From the NCBI GenBank assembly GCA_028095005.1, contig CM051459.1, positions 120,191,431 through 120,255,430 on the forward strand: DNA of 64,000 bases, read 5' to 3'. The stretch is from Rhynchospora pubera (Eukaryota; Streptophyta; Magnoliopsida; Poales; Cyperaceae). Under the pieces are notes generated by a model that did not search any database, was not told where the DNA came from, and was given only the letters and a program-made list of their open reading frames with translations. How positions within the stretch are numbered: the first letter of the stretch is position 1; the number at the start of each line of letters is the position of its first letter. Of this stretch, positions 21,585 to 32,758 are shown piece by piece. The translations under genes and the position numbers were made by a program.

Positions 21585-22069
21585 TTTTGTAACGGTTATT
21601 AGATAATAACCGTTACAGAATATTATAATTTCATTTTTTTTTAATTATAAATATTATCTGTAACGGTTATTAGATAATAACCGTTACAGAATCAAGTCTT
21701 CTGTAACGGTTATTACCTAATAACCGTTGCAGAAGTTCTCCAAACACCACACCTGTTCCGTCCACAATACCATAACGGTTATTAGATAATAACCGTTACA
21801 GAAGACTGGATTCTGTAACGGTTATTATCTAATAACCGTTACACATGTTCTACAAAAAACAGTACCAGATTTTCCCTTGCGTATACCATAACGGTTATTA
21901 GATAATAACCGTTACAGAAGAGGGGGCTACTGTAACGGTTGTTGTCTAATAACCGTTATAGATCTGTAACGGTTATTAGACATTCTGTAACGGGGGCTAC
22001 AGTAACGTTTCGTGTACCGTTACAGAAGTCTTTTATTAACCGTTACAGAAACCAAAATTTCGCGTAGTG
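21585..22069. repeat. CACTA-2 right subterminal array and terminus
   Basis: About ten TAACGGTTATTAGATAATAACCGTTA palindromes or halves, then the terminal segment with GTAACGGGGGCTACAGTAACG and the end GCGTAGTG. Near-colinear with 4560-5051 of CACTA-1, so the two elements are one family. Confidence 0.85.
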
Positions 22070-22072
22070 TAC

Positions 22073-22165
22073 GAAAGATCTCCAGCCGGGTTTCGAACTT
22101 GGACCTTTCACTCAAGGAATTAAAGTGCATTTCTCTTTGCCACTAGACCAAAAGCTGGTTCTCAA
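22073..22165 (-). mobile_element. tRNA-related SINE fragment
   Basis: On the minus strand the segment reads GGTCTAGTGGCAAAG (A-box-like), then GGTCCAAGTTCGAAACCC, a good RNA polymerase III B-box (GTTCGAAAC), about 35 bases later. No tRNA cloverleaf can be drawn. No poly-A or TSD is clear, and CACTA-2 ends only a few bases away. It is absent from the parallel flank at 51950-52200. Confidence 0.4.
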
Positions 22166-22169
22166 TAGC

Positions 22170-22566
22170 ATGATATTTTTAAGAACAATGAAAATAAAAA
22201 ACAATAATATATGTTTGTTTGGAACTCTTGAAATAATTTCAAGTTTTATTTGAAATTGCTAATTCTAGGAGCTACCAAACATATTTTCGAACAAGCCGAA
22301 TTAACAATGTAAATTTTTATAATTTTATTCTTGTTCCAACAAAATGTAGACTAGATTGAAACTAGCTAACCATCAAAATGACAAATCATTATTTTATATT
22401 TTTTCTCTATTCTTATTCTTAGCTAACCACTGAACCAACATCAGACAATTTATGAATAAAAAATTCTTCACCGTCACTTAATAAACTATTTAATTCTTAT
22501 TCACAACACTTCCAAATATTGTTGTAGACAACAAGTCACCTATAATATATATCGCATTACAAAGTT
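22170..22566. other. 3' flank of the BBE-like pseudogene
   Basis: The first ~60 bases match 52155-52200 near the intact BBE-like gene; the rest is AT-rich with no recognised element. Poly-A signals for the minus-strand gene would lie here, but none is distinctive. Confidence 0.4.
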
Positions 22567-24142
22567 TTAGTAATTTTTCCCTTCAACGATAAGTGGAGGT
22601 ATGCTTTGCTCGTGCCAGAAAAAATTCTCAGGATCAACCTCACCTTTGACCAGAGCTAACCTTTTAAAATTGTCTTTAAAATACATCTCACCCCAAACCC
22701 TAGCATTTTCATAACTTGTATTTCGACCCACATCGTTACTCCCCAAATCCAATTCCCTGAAATTAACATAGGCACGCCTTGGGTTGGTGCTAACCAGATA
22801 GGTCATGCTGGAACGCAGCCCCCGAATCCATCCCAAGTGTGCCTCAGTGTCACTGGCTCTATTCCATAGTGCAAGATACTGTACATTGTACAACACCCTA
22901 CCTCTATGTGGGTAAGGTATTAGGTATGTAAGATTCAGGTATCTCACTCATCACACCACCATGTGAAATCATATACATTGAACCCGAAATGTTGGACCTA
23001 AACCAATCAAAGATGCTTTCCCATGCAGCAAAAGGAATTGGATCAATAACATAATCCGAGGTACCTTTATTATAAATCTTAGGTTGCAATCCTCTATCAA
23101 GTAAAATCTTTGGGTCAGCATCTCCAAATCCGGCAAAGTAGACGGCAGATTGGATCCAACTCATTTCTCGACAGTCACTTTTCCCCACTACTAGCTCCTG
23201 GAAGTGCACTTGCATGTAAGTCAACATATCTGTGCACCGACCAAGATACAAGGAATTGAATACAGCGCCTGGCTCAGTCCCATTGATGTTGGGGACAATG
23301 TCAGCTTCTAGAAACATATCGGGTTCCATTTCAAATGCAACATATTGCCATTTGTAAATTAATCCTATAGCACCTTGATCCAAAGTTCTGTTAATAAAGA
23401 ATGTAGAGACAATTTCTGGCACTTGTACTAACCTCAGTTTCCATGATAATACAATGCCAAAGCTACCGCCACCGCCTCCTCTAATAGCCCAAAAAAGATC
23501 TTCCCCCATTGCTGCTCTATCTAAAACCTTTCCATTAGAATCTATTATTTTGGCATCCAAAATATTATCTGCTGACAATCCATACTTCCGTGTTAATGTG
23601 CCGATACCACCACCACTAAATTGACCGCCTGCACATACAGTTGAACAAGTACCTGCTGTAAAAGCAAGTGTACTGTTCTTCGTAGAAATCTTATAGTAGA
23701 GTTCACCGATGGTGGCACCAGACTGAACCCAGGCAGTTCCATGATGCGAATTAATATGAATAGATCGGAGGTTGGTTAGGTCAAGCATGACAAACTGACT
23801 ATAATTGACTGAGCGGTAGGAAAGGCCTTCATAATCATGGCCACCACTTCGAACTCGAATCGAGAGGCCATGGTTTTTACAACATGACACTGAGGCTTGA
23901 ATTTGCTCTTGGTTGGTCGGTGTGAGAATTAGAATTGGTTTTGTGGTGTTTTGAGATGTGTATCTTAGGTTTTGGATCGTTGAATTGAGCACATTTGTAT
24001 AGTTTACACTGCATTGGCTATACAAAATCTCAGACACGTTTGAGTTGGGAGAGTAATGAGAGAGGCAATTAAGGAATGCTTCGTAGGAGTTATCTGACAA
24101 AGCTGGAGAAATATAGATGAGAAGAATCCATAGAATGGCCAT
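22567..24142 (-). pseudogene. BBE-like FAD-linked oxidoreductase, frameshifted copy
   Basis: Near-identical over its whole length to the intact gene at 52256-53833. The only frame break I see is a 7-base insertion at about 22918-22924 (the plus strand has GTATTAGGTATG where the intact copy has GTATG). It splits the protein after MSEIPESYIP, roughly three quarters of the way through. The signal peptide, the SGGHDYEG His and the flavin-linking Cys are retained, but CPTVC is changed to CSTVC. The NFRELDLG motif has Phe where many relatives have Tyr. The truncated product lacks the C-terminal BBE domain. The upstream region with its TATA box is duplicated too, so it may still be transcribed. Confidence 0.88.
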
Positions 24143-24214
24143 TCTATATTTCTAGTTTGCCGACTTGAAATTTTAACTTTTCGACAATGATAGAGAGACA
24201 CAGACAAATCCGAC

Positions 24215-24222
24215 TTGCTTTT
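24215..24222 (-). promoter_or_regulatory. TATA box of the BBE-like pseudogene
   Basis: The plus strand TTTTATAG gives CTATAAAA on the gene strand, about 75 bases before the ATG, in the same position and context as the intact copy's TATA box at 53915-53922. Confidence 0.5.
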
Positions 24223-25039
24223 ATAGAGTCATTACAGCAGTAAAAGACCAGCGACCAGCGTGATATTTTTTAGAGGCTAACAAAAATTATGTGCATCTGT
24301 ATGGCAGTTAATCTCACAAAGGCAAATCCGACTTGTTTCATTTATTCAAACCTTTAATTATTGTTTTCTACTTGTTACTTAAATCTTTAATTATTGTTTT
24401 CTACTTGTTACTTGCCAATTACATTACGCATATACCAAGAAGGGACAATTGGAAATGATGGCATATTGGCATTATGCTCCTTTGGTACAATAAGGCTCTA
24501 ATAGGAATACTTCATTATGTGGAATTGATTTCATTTCTTTAGAAAAGAATTCATTAGACAATTGACATTTAATGATCGAAAACAATAGAAAATGAAAAAG
24601 GAATGAATTTCAACTCAGGTAACATGACCATGTTGTCCTCCATTTAACTCTTTGTGACCCGTCATTTTATCAGTGAATTATTCTCTTTTTCCTCACAGTA
24701 AGTAACCTTTTTGAGTCCCATAAAATTTCTAGTAGACAGGAGAAAGGGATTGCCAGATAGCCTGATTGCCATGGCTGGATCTAGTAGAGGGGAGAGAGGG
24801 AGACATGGTGAGAGAAGGCAGATCGCTGCAAAAGGTGTTTTATCGAAGGGCCAATTTTTTGTCCGATCGATGGACAAATATATGGCTCTGCGCTTTTGAA
24901 ATCTCATGAAATTTCTTGCTTTTTCCTGAGAATTGTTTGACGGAAAATTCTCCCACCAAATCCTACGATTGAACTCATTTCTTAGTTCTTACCCGTAAAC
25001 CTTTTCCGATCAGAAAATTTGGATAAAAGGAAAAATCCA
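24223..25039. other. Upstream region of the BBE-like pseudogene
   Basis: 24400-24500 matches 54055-54150 upstream of the intact gene (TTACGCATATA, GATGGCATATTGGCATTATG), so the duplicated promoter reaches about 350 bases. Beyond that the sequence differs. A short frame at 24711-24899 holds a purine-rich stretch that I do not regard as a gene. Confidence 0.5.
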
Positions 25040-25262
25040 TGCCTGGCTGCAATTAATAGTGAAGATATCACACTGAATTAGTTGAAAGCTGGTGATTCCG
25101 CATAAAAGCTGGGAGAAAAAGATTAAAATAAATTCAAAGTGGATATACCCTTTGTTAGACTTTCGCTGTCTTCTCTGTGCAACAGTTTAGAGAGGAGAAA
25201 GGGAGAAGGAAGGAGACGATATTGGCTGTCTAGAAATGTTCTCCATTACATCTATTGTACAG

Positions 25263-25490
25263 AGGGTGTGTTTCGATGAGCCGGAAATAGAGAATAGGAA
25301 TAAAAAATTTTGATTTGGGTGTTTATTCTTATTCTTGTGCAACCCAAATAACATAAGAGTAAGGAATTTAGACTCTAATTCCTTTTACTAATAAAACTTT
25401 GATATAAGAATAAAGAATATGAATAAGCACGCAAATCGAAATTTCTTATTCCTATTCCCTATTCACGACTTATACCGTTGCATCCAAACA
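25263..25490. mobile_element. MITE with GGTGTGTTT / AAACATACC ends
   Basis: The left end GGTGTGTTTCGATG is matched in inverse by CATCCAAACATACC at about 25478-25492. The arms are complementary (ATAGAGAATAGGAATAAAAA versus the inverse of TTATTCCTATTCCCTATT). No conserved core as in copies A-C. Confidence 0.5.
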
Positions 25491-25736
25491 TACCCTGAAA
25501 CTTCTCAATCTGAATATTACTCCTGCAATATTTAAATATAACCCCCTCAAATCATATTTAATTGGAATATAATCCCTTACTATTAAATTTAATTATTTTT
25601 TAATTAAAAAATATCAGCAACATATTTTGTTGACCAAACTACGTAACCTCATCCCTCCGGATAACATTTCACCTTCTTTCTAAAATTTAACGATACCAAA
25701 TTCTATTTTAAGTCACCGGTTTATCTTTCTCTGTCT

Positions 25737-25793
<57 letters not shown>

Positions 25794-27149
25794 CGAACAA
25801 GAATGAAGATGGAAAATTTGACAGTTCATATAACGACAAGATTATCGTTTCAGCTGATTTCCAAAATGATGATTTGTATTATTTTATATTGGCGGCAAGC
25901 TTTTAAAATGTGTTTTTTTGGTATGACGGTCCGGAATTGATTTAACAGTGCGGCGTCTTTTCGATAAAAAAACGACGAAAAAACGGTGTATATGCGATAT
26001 TCGCAAGAATATATTTCTTTTGAATATGCCAATAATCTAATAACTAATATAGTAATATCTAATTACTTCATAGGGCATATGGATGATTGGACTATTTGTA
26101 CATAGTCCATAGAGAGGCAATGGTATTTGGTACATAGAGAGAATTGTTTTGGTACACGAGGCATATAAATTTGTACAATTGAGGAATAATTCAATATACT
26201 TCATTAAATTCTAGTGGTACAACAGTGATATACACATTTCTAGTGGTAGAATGGTACACTTCATTAAATTCAATATACAATACTATTAGTATAAGTATAA
26301 TATTGTATAAAGTCTCTCCTGTCTTTGTATTTTCTCCGCTAAACGAAATTTTTTGCCGAAATAATGGTCTTATTTCGAAAATGACGCGTTACTCATTTTT
26401 TTTTGTTTGAAACTGTAAGTTGGTGAGTTTTTGTCCAGAAAATCGAAATTTCAGAAATAACGCCGTCATTTCGGTGAAATTTAAAAGCTTGATTGGCGGT
26501 TATACTTTTTCATGACCACCAAAATTAATGTATCAATTTATAGCATGAGTAGAGTAGAGGCTTCAACCATGGTTGAGGCAATAACGTAATATAGAATGTT
26601 TCCTTTCTTTTTTTTTCGATCTCAAAGATAAATTGGAAAATGGACATGCCACTAGATGACTCCAGATCAAATGTTTCATGAGTCCAGATTGTTAATACAA
26701 TTATGAAAAGCATTTGTAAATAAAAATACGAAAATCAATCAAATAAGTGCCATTGAGATGTGATCATGTGAACATAGCAATCCTTAACAAGCATTGACAG
26801 AAATAAGCCATAAAAATCAAATAATAGTTTCTTTCGTTGAATTAAATACTGGTTTCTTTCCCATCTCCATTCTTATTTGTCAGAGAAGAGGGGGGTTGGA
26901 ATAAAGAAAGAGAAACTGATGACTTAAAATTGAATTTGGCATCGTCCATTTTAGAAAGAACGAAGGTGATGTTTTATTTAGAAGAGATAAGGGTAGTTCG
27001 GTCAACAAAATATTTTGTTTATTTATTTTAATTAAAAGATAACCACATTTATTAAGAAGGGCTTATATTCATTAAACATGATTTGAGGGGTTATATTCGG
27101 TTTTGAAAATTGTAGCGGATTATATCTAGATTGAGAAGTTTGTACGGGT
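25491..27149. mobile_element. Long-arm inverted-repeat element, unclassified
   Basis: ACTTCTCAATCTGAATAT...ATAACCCCCTCAAATCAT...TATTTTGTTGACC at 25500-25635 recurs inverted at about 27000-27140. It is a foldback-like element of about 1.65 kb inside the RPL11 pseudogene. The interior is AT-rich, holds a (CT)n tract and no protein domain. The exact ends and TSD are unclear. Confidence 0.45.
25737..25792. repeat. (CT)n microsatellite
   Basis: An almost perfect run of CT dinucleotides, about 26 units. Confidence 0.95.
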
Positions 27150-27597
27150 TATATTCAATATTCCCAACTACATAAGCGATATGAGATACAAGCGCGCTAG
27201 GCCCAATAGCAATTCGGGTCAATAATCCTTACACCCTTGAGAAGACAGGTGTCTGTCCACTCCACTCAATTGCCCCAAGACCTGGACAGTTAACAAATTG
27301 GATATGTTAGAACAGCTGAACAGGGACAAAACAATCTCAGATACAAACATGTAAAATACATATGAAATGCCAAGTGGGATTCTGTTTGCAATGCAGTAAG
27401 CCTGATACATAGAATTTCACTATAATGTAAACAAAGATTAAGTATCATATCTACAAGGACCAGTAGTGAAAAACCTGAAATCAGATTTGTTTGGAAATTG
27501 TAACAATCTCTTACAGATTTTGACGAGTATAATATTAATTACTTATTTCAAAAGGAAGTTGATACAGTTACACTGAATGAAAAAAGCATAAACTAAT

Positions 27598-27720
27598 ACT
27601 TGCATTGAGCTGGCAAATCTTGGGAATCTGATATTCACATAAGAATACTTGCAATTCATGCAAAAGTACCTATCTCTGGCTGCTCTGAAATTGGAGCTCA
27701 GAATATTTAGTTCAATTGTA
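27598..27720 (+). pseudogene. MATH-BTB 3' remnant at the duplication junction
   Basis: Matches the last part of the intact gene (GGCAAATCTTGGGAATCTGATATTCACA, GAATACTTGCAATTCATGCAAAA) but has an in-frame TAA and lost bases after ATGCAAAA. It joins directly to RPL11 intron sequence on its left, and on its right continues into a copy of 8253-8890. Confidence 0.75.
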
Positions 27721-28312
27721 AACAAGAAAAATAGCTGTTGGACATGATCTAAATAGTACTATTTCTTTGGTACTACTTTTGTTTTACTTCCATTTTTTTT
27801 CTTTTTGGTTACTGTACTGCTGCTCTCTTTATGGAAAGATGAACTCTCTTTGGTTCCCGGTTAGAAGTTGCAGAGAAATGTGGCAACTCGTAAAGAAAGT
27901 CAGAATATACATCAGAACATGTTCTATTTTATTTTTATTTTGATAGAAAAGATATCGTCTTACTAAGACTATTCTTGGGATCTACCCTTTTATATCTCCA
28001 ATCTATACCTCCCTAAATATAAGACTTTAATCTTATGTCACATCCAATAAAACAAAAGGGGCTTTTGTCTCAACCAACATCTTCTGCATAAAATGTACAT
28101 AATAAAAAGAAATAATATATTCAAACATGAAACAGCCACTTTAAATCTATTCAATGAACAACATGTTTTGTTTTGACATATGCTCAAGGATCTTCTTAGC
28201 AGGTGCTCTTCAAAAGTAAAAATCCTTGTTTGAATAATCCAAAGACATACTTCTTCACATAGCACCTATGAGGGATATGCCAGTTTATCATTCCAAAGCC
28301 TGACCTCTAACA
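27721..28312. other. Copy of the MATH-BTB 3' flank
   Basis: Colinear with 8253-8903 (for example TGAACAACATGTTTTGTTTTGACATATGCTC), ending CTCTAACA exactly where the Helitron begins. The flank continues at 42496. Confidence 0.8.
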
Positions 28313-28495
28313 TCTCTATCTCTACTATATTAAAAGCACCAATGGAAGGATGTAACATCTCAGGATACAACCTTCATCTGAACGATATGTACCATTGATT
28401 GCTTTTAATTTATATTCTATCCCATTGATTATTAAAACAGAAACTTGATCTGCTTCTCAGATTGTGTCGCAGAACGAAAGAATATTTATCTCTTG

Positions 28496-29260
28496 ATTAT
28501 GTCGCACAACGAGCGAGCGCTCGATCGTCAAGCTGAGCACCCCGTTCAATTGCTCGCAGGTCGCAGCCTTTGATTTCAATTTTGAAATTCGAATATTCTC
28601 CTCTCCCCTTTGAAATTTCCCTTTTCAATCGTACATCTTGCCTCTTGGTTCTTGCCTTGCGACAAAAAGATGCCGCTCTCCTTTCCCCTCTCGCTACTCC
28701 GACCCCTATCGGCGCCTCTTCTTCTCCGATGATGAGAAGACGGTGTTTGATCGAGTGACAATGATAGAACCCACCCATAGAGAACGGAACCCCCACCCCG
28801 TCACGGTAGCCGCCTCACTACCCACTTGCCGAGTTCCCGTAACCCTCTGATGCTAAGATGGCTCGCCAGAAGAACTCAGAGAAGAAGGCCCCTAAAGGTA
28901 CTGTCCTTCCATTGATTTGTCGCCAGAAGAACTTGTTAAATTGATTGATCTATCAAATTCCTATGATTGATCTTAAGGTACTGTCCTTTCTTGTATGTCA
29001 AACTCTGAGTCACCATCATCACCCCCGACACCCGCTCGCCTAGAACTCTGTTCAACCGGCGAGAAGCCTCTCCTTCCTGTAACCTGCCGACCGCCGCTCC
29101 CTTCCCATCTCCATCCCCAAACGCTCTGATGGACCAGTGTCACCCCTACCCCACCCCCAACCCCCGTACAGTGTATCAGTGGAGACGAATCCCAAAAATC
29201 AGATGCTTGGTCTTCATCAGATCGTCGATGGCAAGATTTCTCCTCCTCTCGCCTATTTTA
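28496..29260. other. Helitron left cargo, GC-richer, gene-like
   Basis: A GC-rich stretch unlike its AT-rich surroundings. It includes ATGGCTCGCCAGAAGAAC at 28858 (MARQKNSEKKAPK), followed by an in-context donor (AAAG|GTACTG). It looks like a captured first exon with 5'UTR. I do not recognise the parent gene. Several short words (GCTTGGTCTTCATCAGAT, GCTTGGTCGTCATGAGAT) recur to 29410. Confidence 0.35.
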
Positions 29261-29876
29261 TAACAAATAATTTTTTGTAACTTGAATAAAGTTTATTAGT
29301 TAATTTTTTCTTTCTATGTTTTGTTCTGATAGGCTGGCGACTCGCCTTGAAATGAAAACTTGAATAATACTTCTCAGTCGGATGCTTGGTCGTCATGAGA
29401 TTGCCTTGAAATGAAAACTTGAATAGAAAAATTGAATGTAGTCTTCAGGTTATCCGGCTAAAATGACAGACCAAACTAAATGTTATTGGCTAGGTATATG
29501 AGCTCCCAAGTCGTGATGCACAAAAGAACTAAGTTATTGTTTAAAAGGCAATGCATAGAAATATAAAATTATCTGGGAATCTGGTATTGCCCCTGGAATG
29601 GGTCTTAGTAGAGGCCAGTACATACCACGTCCATAATAACCAATTTTAGAAGGCTCATGTCTTATGGAGCACTTCCTCTCCATTTTGGATATTGCACTAT
29701 TGACTGTTCCACACGTATTTGGTCAGGATTTGACCAATTTTAATTTCCATTATGCCCTTATCAGGTTGTGTGTATAAGTGGATTACTCTCATAGCTTTTC
29801 ATAGCAAGCATAAGCAATTGTAGACACACTAGAGAATTTGCGGAGTTTTTGGGTCAGTTTAACAAAACAAAGAAAA

Positions 29877-30116
29877 ATGGTTATCACCGCAAAACAGGAG
29901 GCTCTTGTTGTGAACTCGTGGAGCTAGATGAAGGATGATGCACCAATTTTTGCTCTTAAATTTTTCTTGAGGTTTCTTAACATTGTTCTATTCGTTTTCA
30001 CCATTTTAATTTGTGTAATCGTACCCTACTTTAATTTTCTCGTTCTTACATTTATAATTTCCACCGTTTCTATTTATCACATGCTATTTGAAATTATTCC
30101 ATCAGCAGCAAATTGA
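29877..30116 (+). pseudogene. Phytoglobin (non-symbiotic haemoglobin) 5' fragment in the Helitron
   Basis: The ATG at 29877 opens MVITAKQEALVVNSWS, then an in-frame TAG, then MKDDAPIFALKFFLR. This matches the start of plant class-1-type phytoglobins, whose first helices read (E)QEALVVxSW...LGLKFFLxIFEIAPSA. The next piece, FEIIPSAAN, appears at about 30087-30113 after an intron-like gap, as expected for the conserved first globin intron. Haem-binding exons are missing. About 250 bases of upstream sequence with a plausible 5'UTR seem to have been captured too. The stop and truncation make it non-functional. Confidence 0.7.
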
Positions 30117-30166
30117 AATAGCAGGAATAGGACCTATGGAATTGTAGACAAATTTGGGTTTGTGGT

Positions 30167-31738
30167 TGTTGGTTAAACATTTTCTCTCGATTTGCCGATT
30201 TGCAAAACAACACCGAATCCTTTAAACTAACATTTCTTTTTAGTGTTTTATAGCTAAATTTATTGAAGAATGGATTAAAGCAAGTGTGGCACTCAGTTTG
30301 GAGCTTCAAGAGATTGCTTTGGTCTAGTTAGAGTCAGTAATTAAGGTTTAATTAAACTCTAAACTAATCTCAATCAATTTGCTGGTAAAATGCTCAGTTT
30401 TTCTGTCCAGCGTCATACAACGCCAGTTGCCGTTACACAACGCTGAGTTAATTCGATTTTAAATTGCAAAATCTCTGACAAGGTTGGAACAGCGTTACAC
30501 AACGCTCAGTAGCGTTGTGCAACGCTAGTTCATTTGTTTTTAAACCAGTTAAATCCATTATTTCCCCTTGTCAGAACGTTATACAACGCTAAGTAACGTT
30601 ACACAACGTTTCTACTCCTATGTTGTGTAACGCTACCCAGCGTTGTACAACGCAGTATGAAACAGACGACTCTGCATTGCTCAGACATCGATCTGCATCG
30701 ATGCTGCATGCATGCTGCCATGTTCCATGCATTGTAGCGTTGTGTAACGCGCTAAACTTCGCTCAGACTTCGCTTTTTCTCTCTGGACGCGTAGAGCAAC
30801 GCTGAATAGCGTTGTGCAACGGCGACGTTGTGTGACGCCAGTCAGCGTCGTATGACGTTCTGACAATGTTGTTTGAGTTTGTCAGTTCTGCCTTATTCGT
30901 TTTCTTGACTTCGTTGTGCAACGCTACCAAGCGTTACACAACGCTCTGACAAGTTCCAACGGAACTGTCGAGCTTTTGCTTTGGATTTTGCTGAAGCGTT
31001 GTGCAACGCTATACAGCGTTACACAACGCTCTGACAACTCATAACGTTATTGTCTGTGACCGTTTGATTTTTCAACGGCTATTTAGGCGTTGTACAACGG
31101 CATATAGCGTTGTATAACGCCAGAGTCTGTTTTGACTGGTCTTTGGAGCTGTTGGCGCCCTCTATAAATATGGGGCCTCTTGGAACTGTTTAGATACTTT
31201 TGAAACCTTTGAAACTCCTCCCTTTTGAGCTCCAACCAGTTAGACATTATACTCTCTTGTGTTTGAGCATTATTTTAGCAAAATCATTGAGATTAGAGTG
31301 TGCTAAACCAATCCACTAGTGTTAATTGCTAGATTTGTTGAGTGATTTGGTTAGAGCCTCAATCCTTTGTGTGTTTGAGATTGTTTAATCGAGTTAGGCC
31401 GATCCACCTTGAGAGTGTTTGTAACAAGGTGATTTGGTTCGAATTTGTAGTCCCGTTCGTGTGGAATTGAACGGAGCGCGCCCATTTCGAGGTTGCGAAA
31501 CTCCCGGAGACGTACGACTAAGGCTAGTACTTCCTAGCGGGTCGGAACTCCGTAATACATCGCGTGTTCAATTTCTCTCTCTCTTTCTCTCTTTATTATC
31601 TTGCCATACTTGAATTGCTTGTGCTTTGATTGTTTTTGTTAGACCAAGTTTGAATTGAACCAAATATTGACCATACCGGTTTAGAAATTCGTTTTTGTGC
31701 CTATTCACCCCCCTCTAGGCCTATTTTTAGGGACAACA
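30167..31738 (+). repeat. 5' LTR of the Copia element
   Basis: Starts TGTTGG and ends ACAACA. The U3 part (30405-31120) holds about twenty copies of GTTGTACAACGC-type motifs, many forming GCGTTGTGCAACGC-like palindromes. A TATA box (TATAAATA) lies at 31163-31170 directly after them. Open frames inside (for example 30620-30805) are chance and repeat in the 3' LTR. Confidence 0.95.
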
Positions 31739-31741
31739 AAG

Positions 31742-31753
31742 TGGTATCAGAGT
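31742..31753 (+). promoter_or_regulatory. Primer binding site
   Basis: TGGTATCAGAGT, three bases after the LTR, is the plant Copia primer site complementary to initiator methionine tRNA (canonical TGGTATCAGAGC, one mismatch at the end). Confidence 0.9.
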
Positions 31754-31798
31754 AGGGGTTATCTTTTGACCATCTTGTTAGGTAGATAACCTCGATTC

Positions 31799-32518
31799 AT
31801 GGCCTCTAGGGTGATAGAAAAACCGGACAAGTTTGGTTCCACTTGCAAGAACTTCCGTTATTGGAAGAGATGTATGGTTGTATACCTTAACTTGATTGAT
31901 CTTTGGGAGGTTGTTGATAAGCCATACACACCAATTTGTGATAGTGAAGGTAGTGAAACCTATGCCTCTAAAACCATTAGGACCAAGAATGATAATGCCG
32001 TGAATGTCTTGTTAAATTCGGTACATGAGTCCATAGCGGCAATTTTTGGTAGCTCTACTAGTGCACATGAAATGTGGGTTTCTCTCTTGAACCGTTATGA
32101 GGGAAATTCTCTAATCAAAAGCTCTCGACAATTCGAGTTAGAGTCTAGATTGGATAATTTCCGCATACGGGAAGGTGAATGCATCGAGGAGATGTATACT
32201 CGGTTTATACAATTGCTCGATGAATTCACTAACATAGGAGAGACCCTTTCTAATAGTCGTGTTATAGGAAGATTGCTTAGGGCTTTGGTGGGAAGACCTC
32301 AATTCGACACTCTCATCTCGACTCTTGAGACACAACAAAGGTCCCACAACAACCTCACACCGGAGATCATCTATACTCATTACCGGTGCGTGGAGGAGAA
32401 GCTCAAGCAACTTGGAGAGTTGAAGTATGAGCCCAAAACCGTGGCATTGGCGGCAAGTGACAACAAGGCATCTCCCTCCAAGAACCGCCACAATGACAAC
32501 CACCAAGGGAGACACTAG
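31799..32518 (+). pseudogene. Gag of the Copia element, C-terminally truncated
   Basis: 239 codons. The N-terminus has the Copia gag (UBN2-like) pattern: KFGSTCKNFRYWKRCMVVYL, EMWVSLLNRYEG, ESRLDNFRIREGECIEEMYTRF. It stops soon after a short basic region (KASPSKNRHNDNHQGRH). The CCHC zinc knuckle expected for nucleocapsid is not found here or in the following 240 bases. The linker to pol has several stops, though an IWVPKVT segment typical of the gag-protease linker is visible near 32583. Confidence 0.8.
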
Positions 32519-32758
32519 AATGCCATGTCACACTAGAATGCAAAGTTAGAAAAGCAAATCATACATCCGGTTCAATTAACATGATTTGGGTTCCTAAAGT
32601 CACTTCCACATCCGTTTTGATTGGTGGAAGTGGTTCGAGTGTGGCTTAGTTAGCCATCTTCTTTCCCCAAGGTTATTCTTGTCAAATCTTAAGGGGGAGA
32701 GATTACAAGAATATATTAGTTGTTTGTTTCTAACTAATATGTATTCTTGTAGGTTTGT

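Larger units (their letters stand above)
10799..22069 (+). mobile_element. CACTA-2, full-length CACTA (En/Spm) transposon
   Basis: Starts CACTACGGGAAAAAGG at 10799 and ends ATTTCGCGTAGTG at 22069. It is flanked on both sides by TAC, the 3-bp target duplication expected for CACTA elements, and is 11,271 bp long. Left and right subterminal arrays of the CTGTAACGGTTATT palindrome mark both ends. In order it holds a leader, a broken TNPD transposase gene, an internal palindrome array, a second CT-rich leader, two small ORFs, and a Transposase_24-like plus ULP1 protease gene. Both genes run on the + strand. Without a working TNPD it would need a transposase supplied in trans. Confidence 0.92.
25040..27595 (-). 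pseudogene. Decayed RPL11 copy, split by a 2-kb insertion
   Basis: 25060-25153 matches the intron of the intact RPL11 next to its third coding exon (GAATTAGTTGAAAGCTGGTGATTCC, 55540-55620). 27229-27595 matches the second-intron side, including exon 2 (GACCTGG, AAGACAGGTGTCTGTCCA) with a 5-base duplication (CCACT) that breaks its frame. The break lies at ACCCTTT/ACCCTTG, next to the exon junction. Coding exons 3 and 4 and the first exons are absent, so this is a fragment of the duplicated RPL11. Confidence 0.75.

Noticed and set aside
22073..22165. Possible tRNA gene on the minus strand
   Set aside because: The B-box is good but no acceptor stem or cloverleaf can be drawn; a SINE fragment is more likely.
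30620..30866. Open frames on both strands of the 5' LTR
   Set aside because: They repeat in the 3' LTR (39253-39499), are made of palindrome repeats and resemble no protein.
32660..32758. Possible intron between gag and pol of the Copia element (AAG|GTTATT...TTGTAG)
   Set aside because: The sites exist, but removing the segment does not clearly link gag to pol in frame, and such splicing is not usual in Copia elements.
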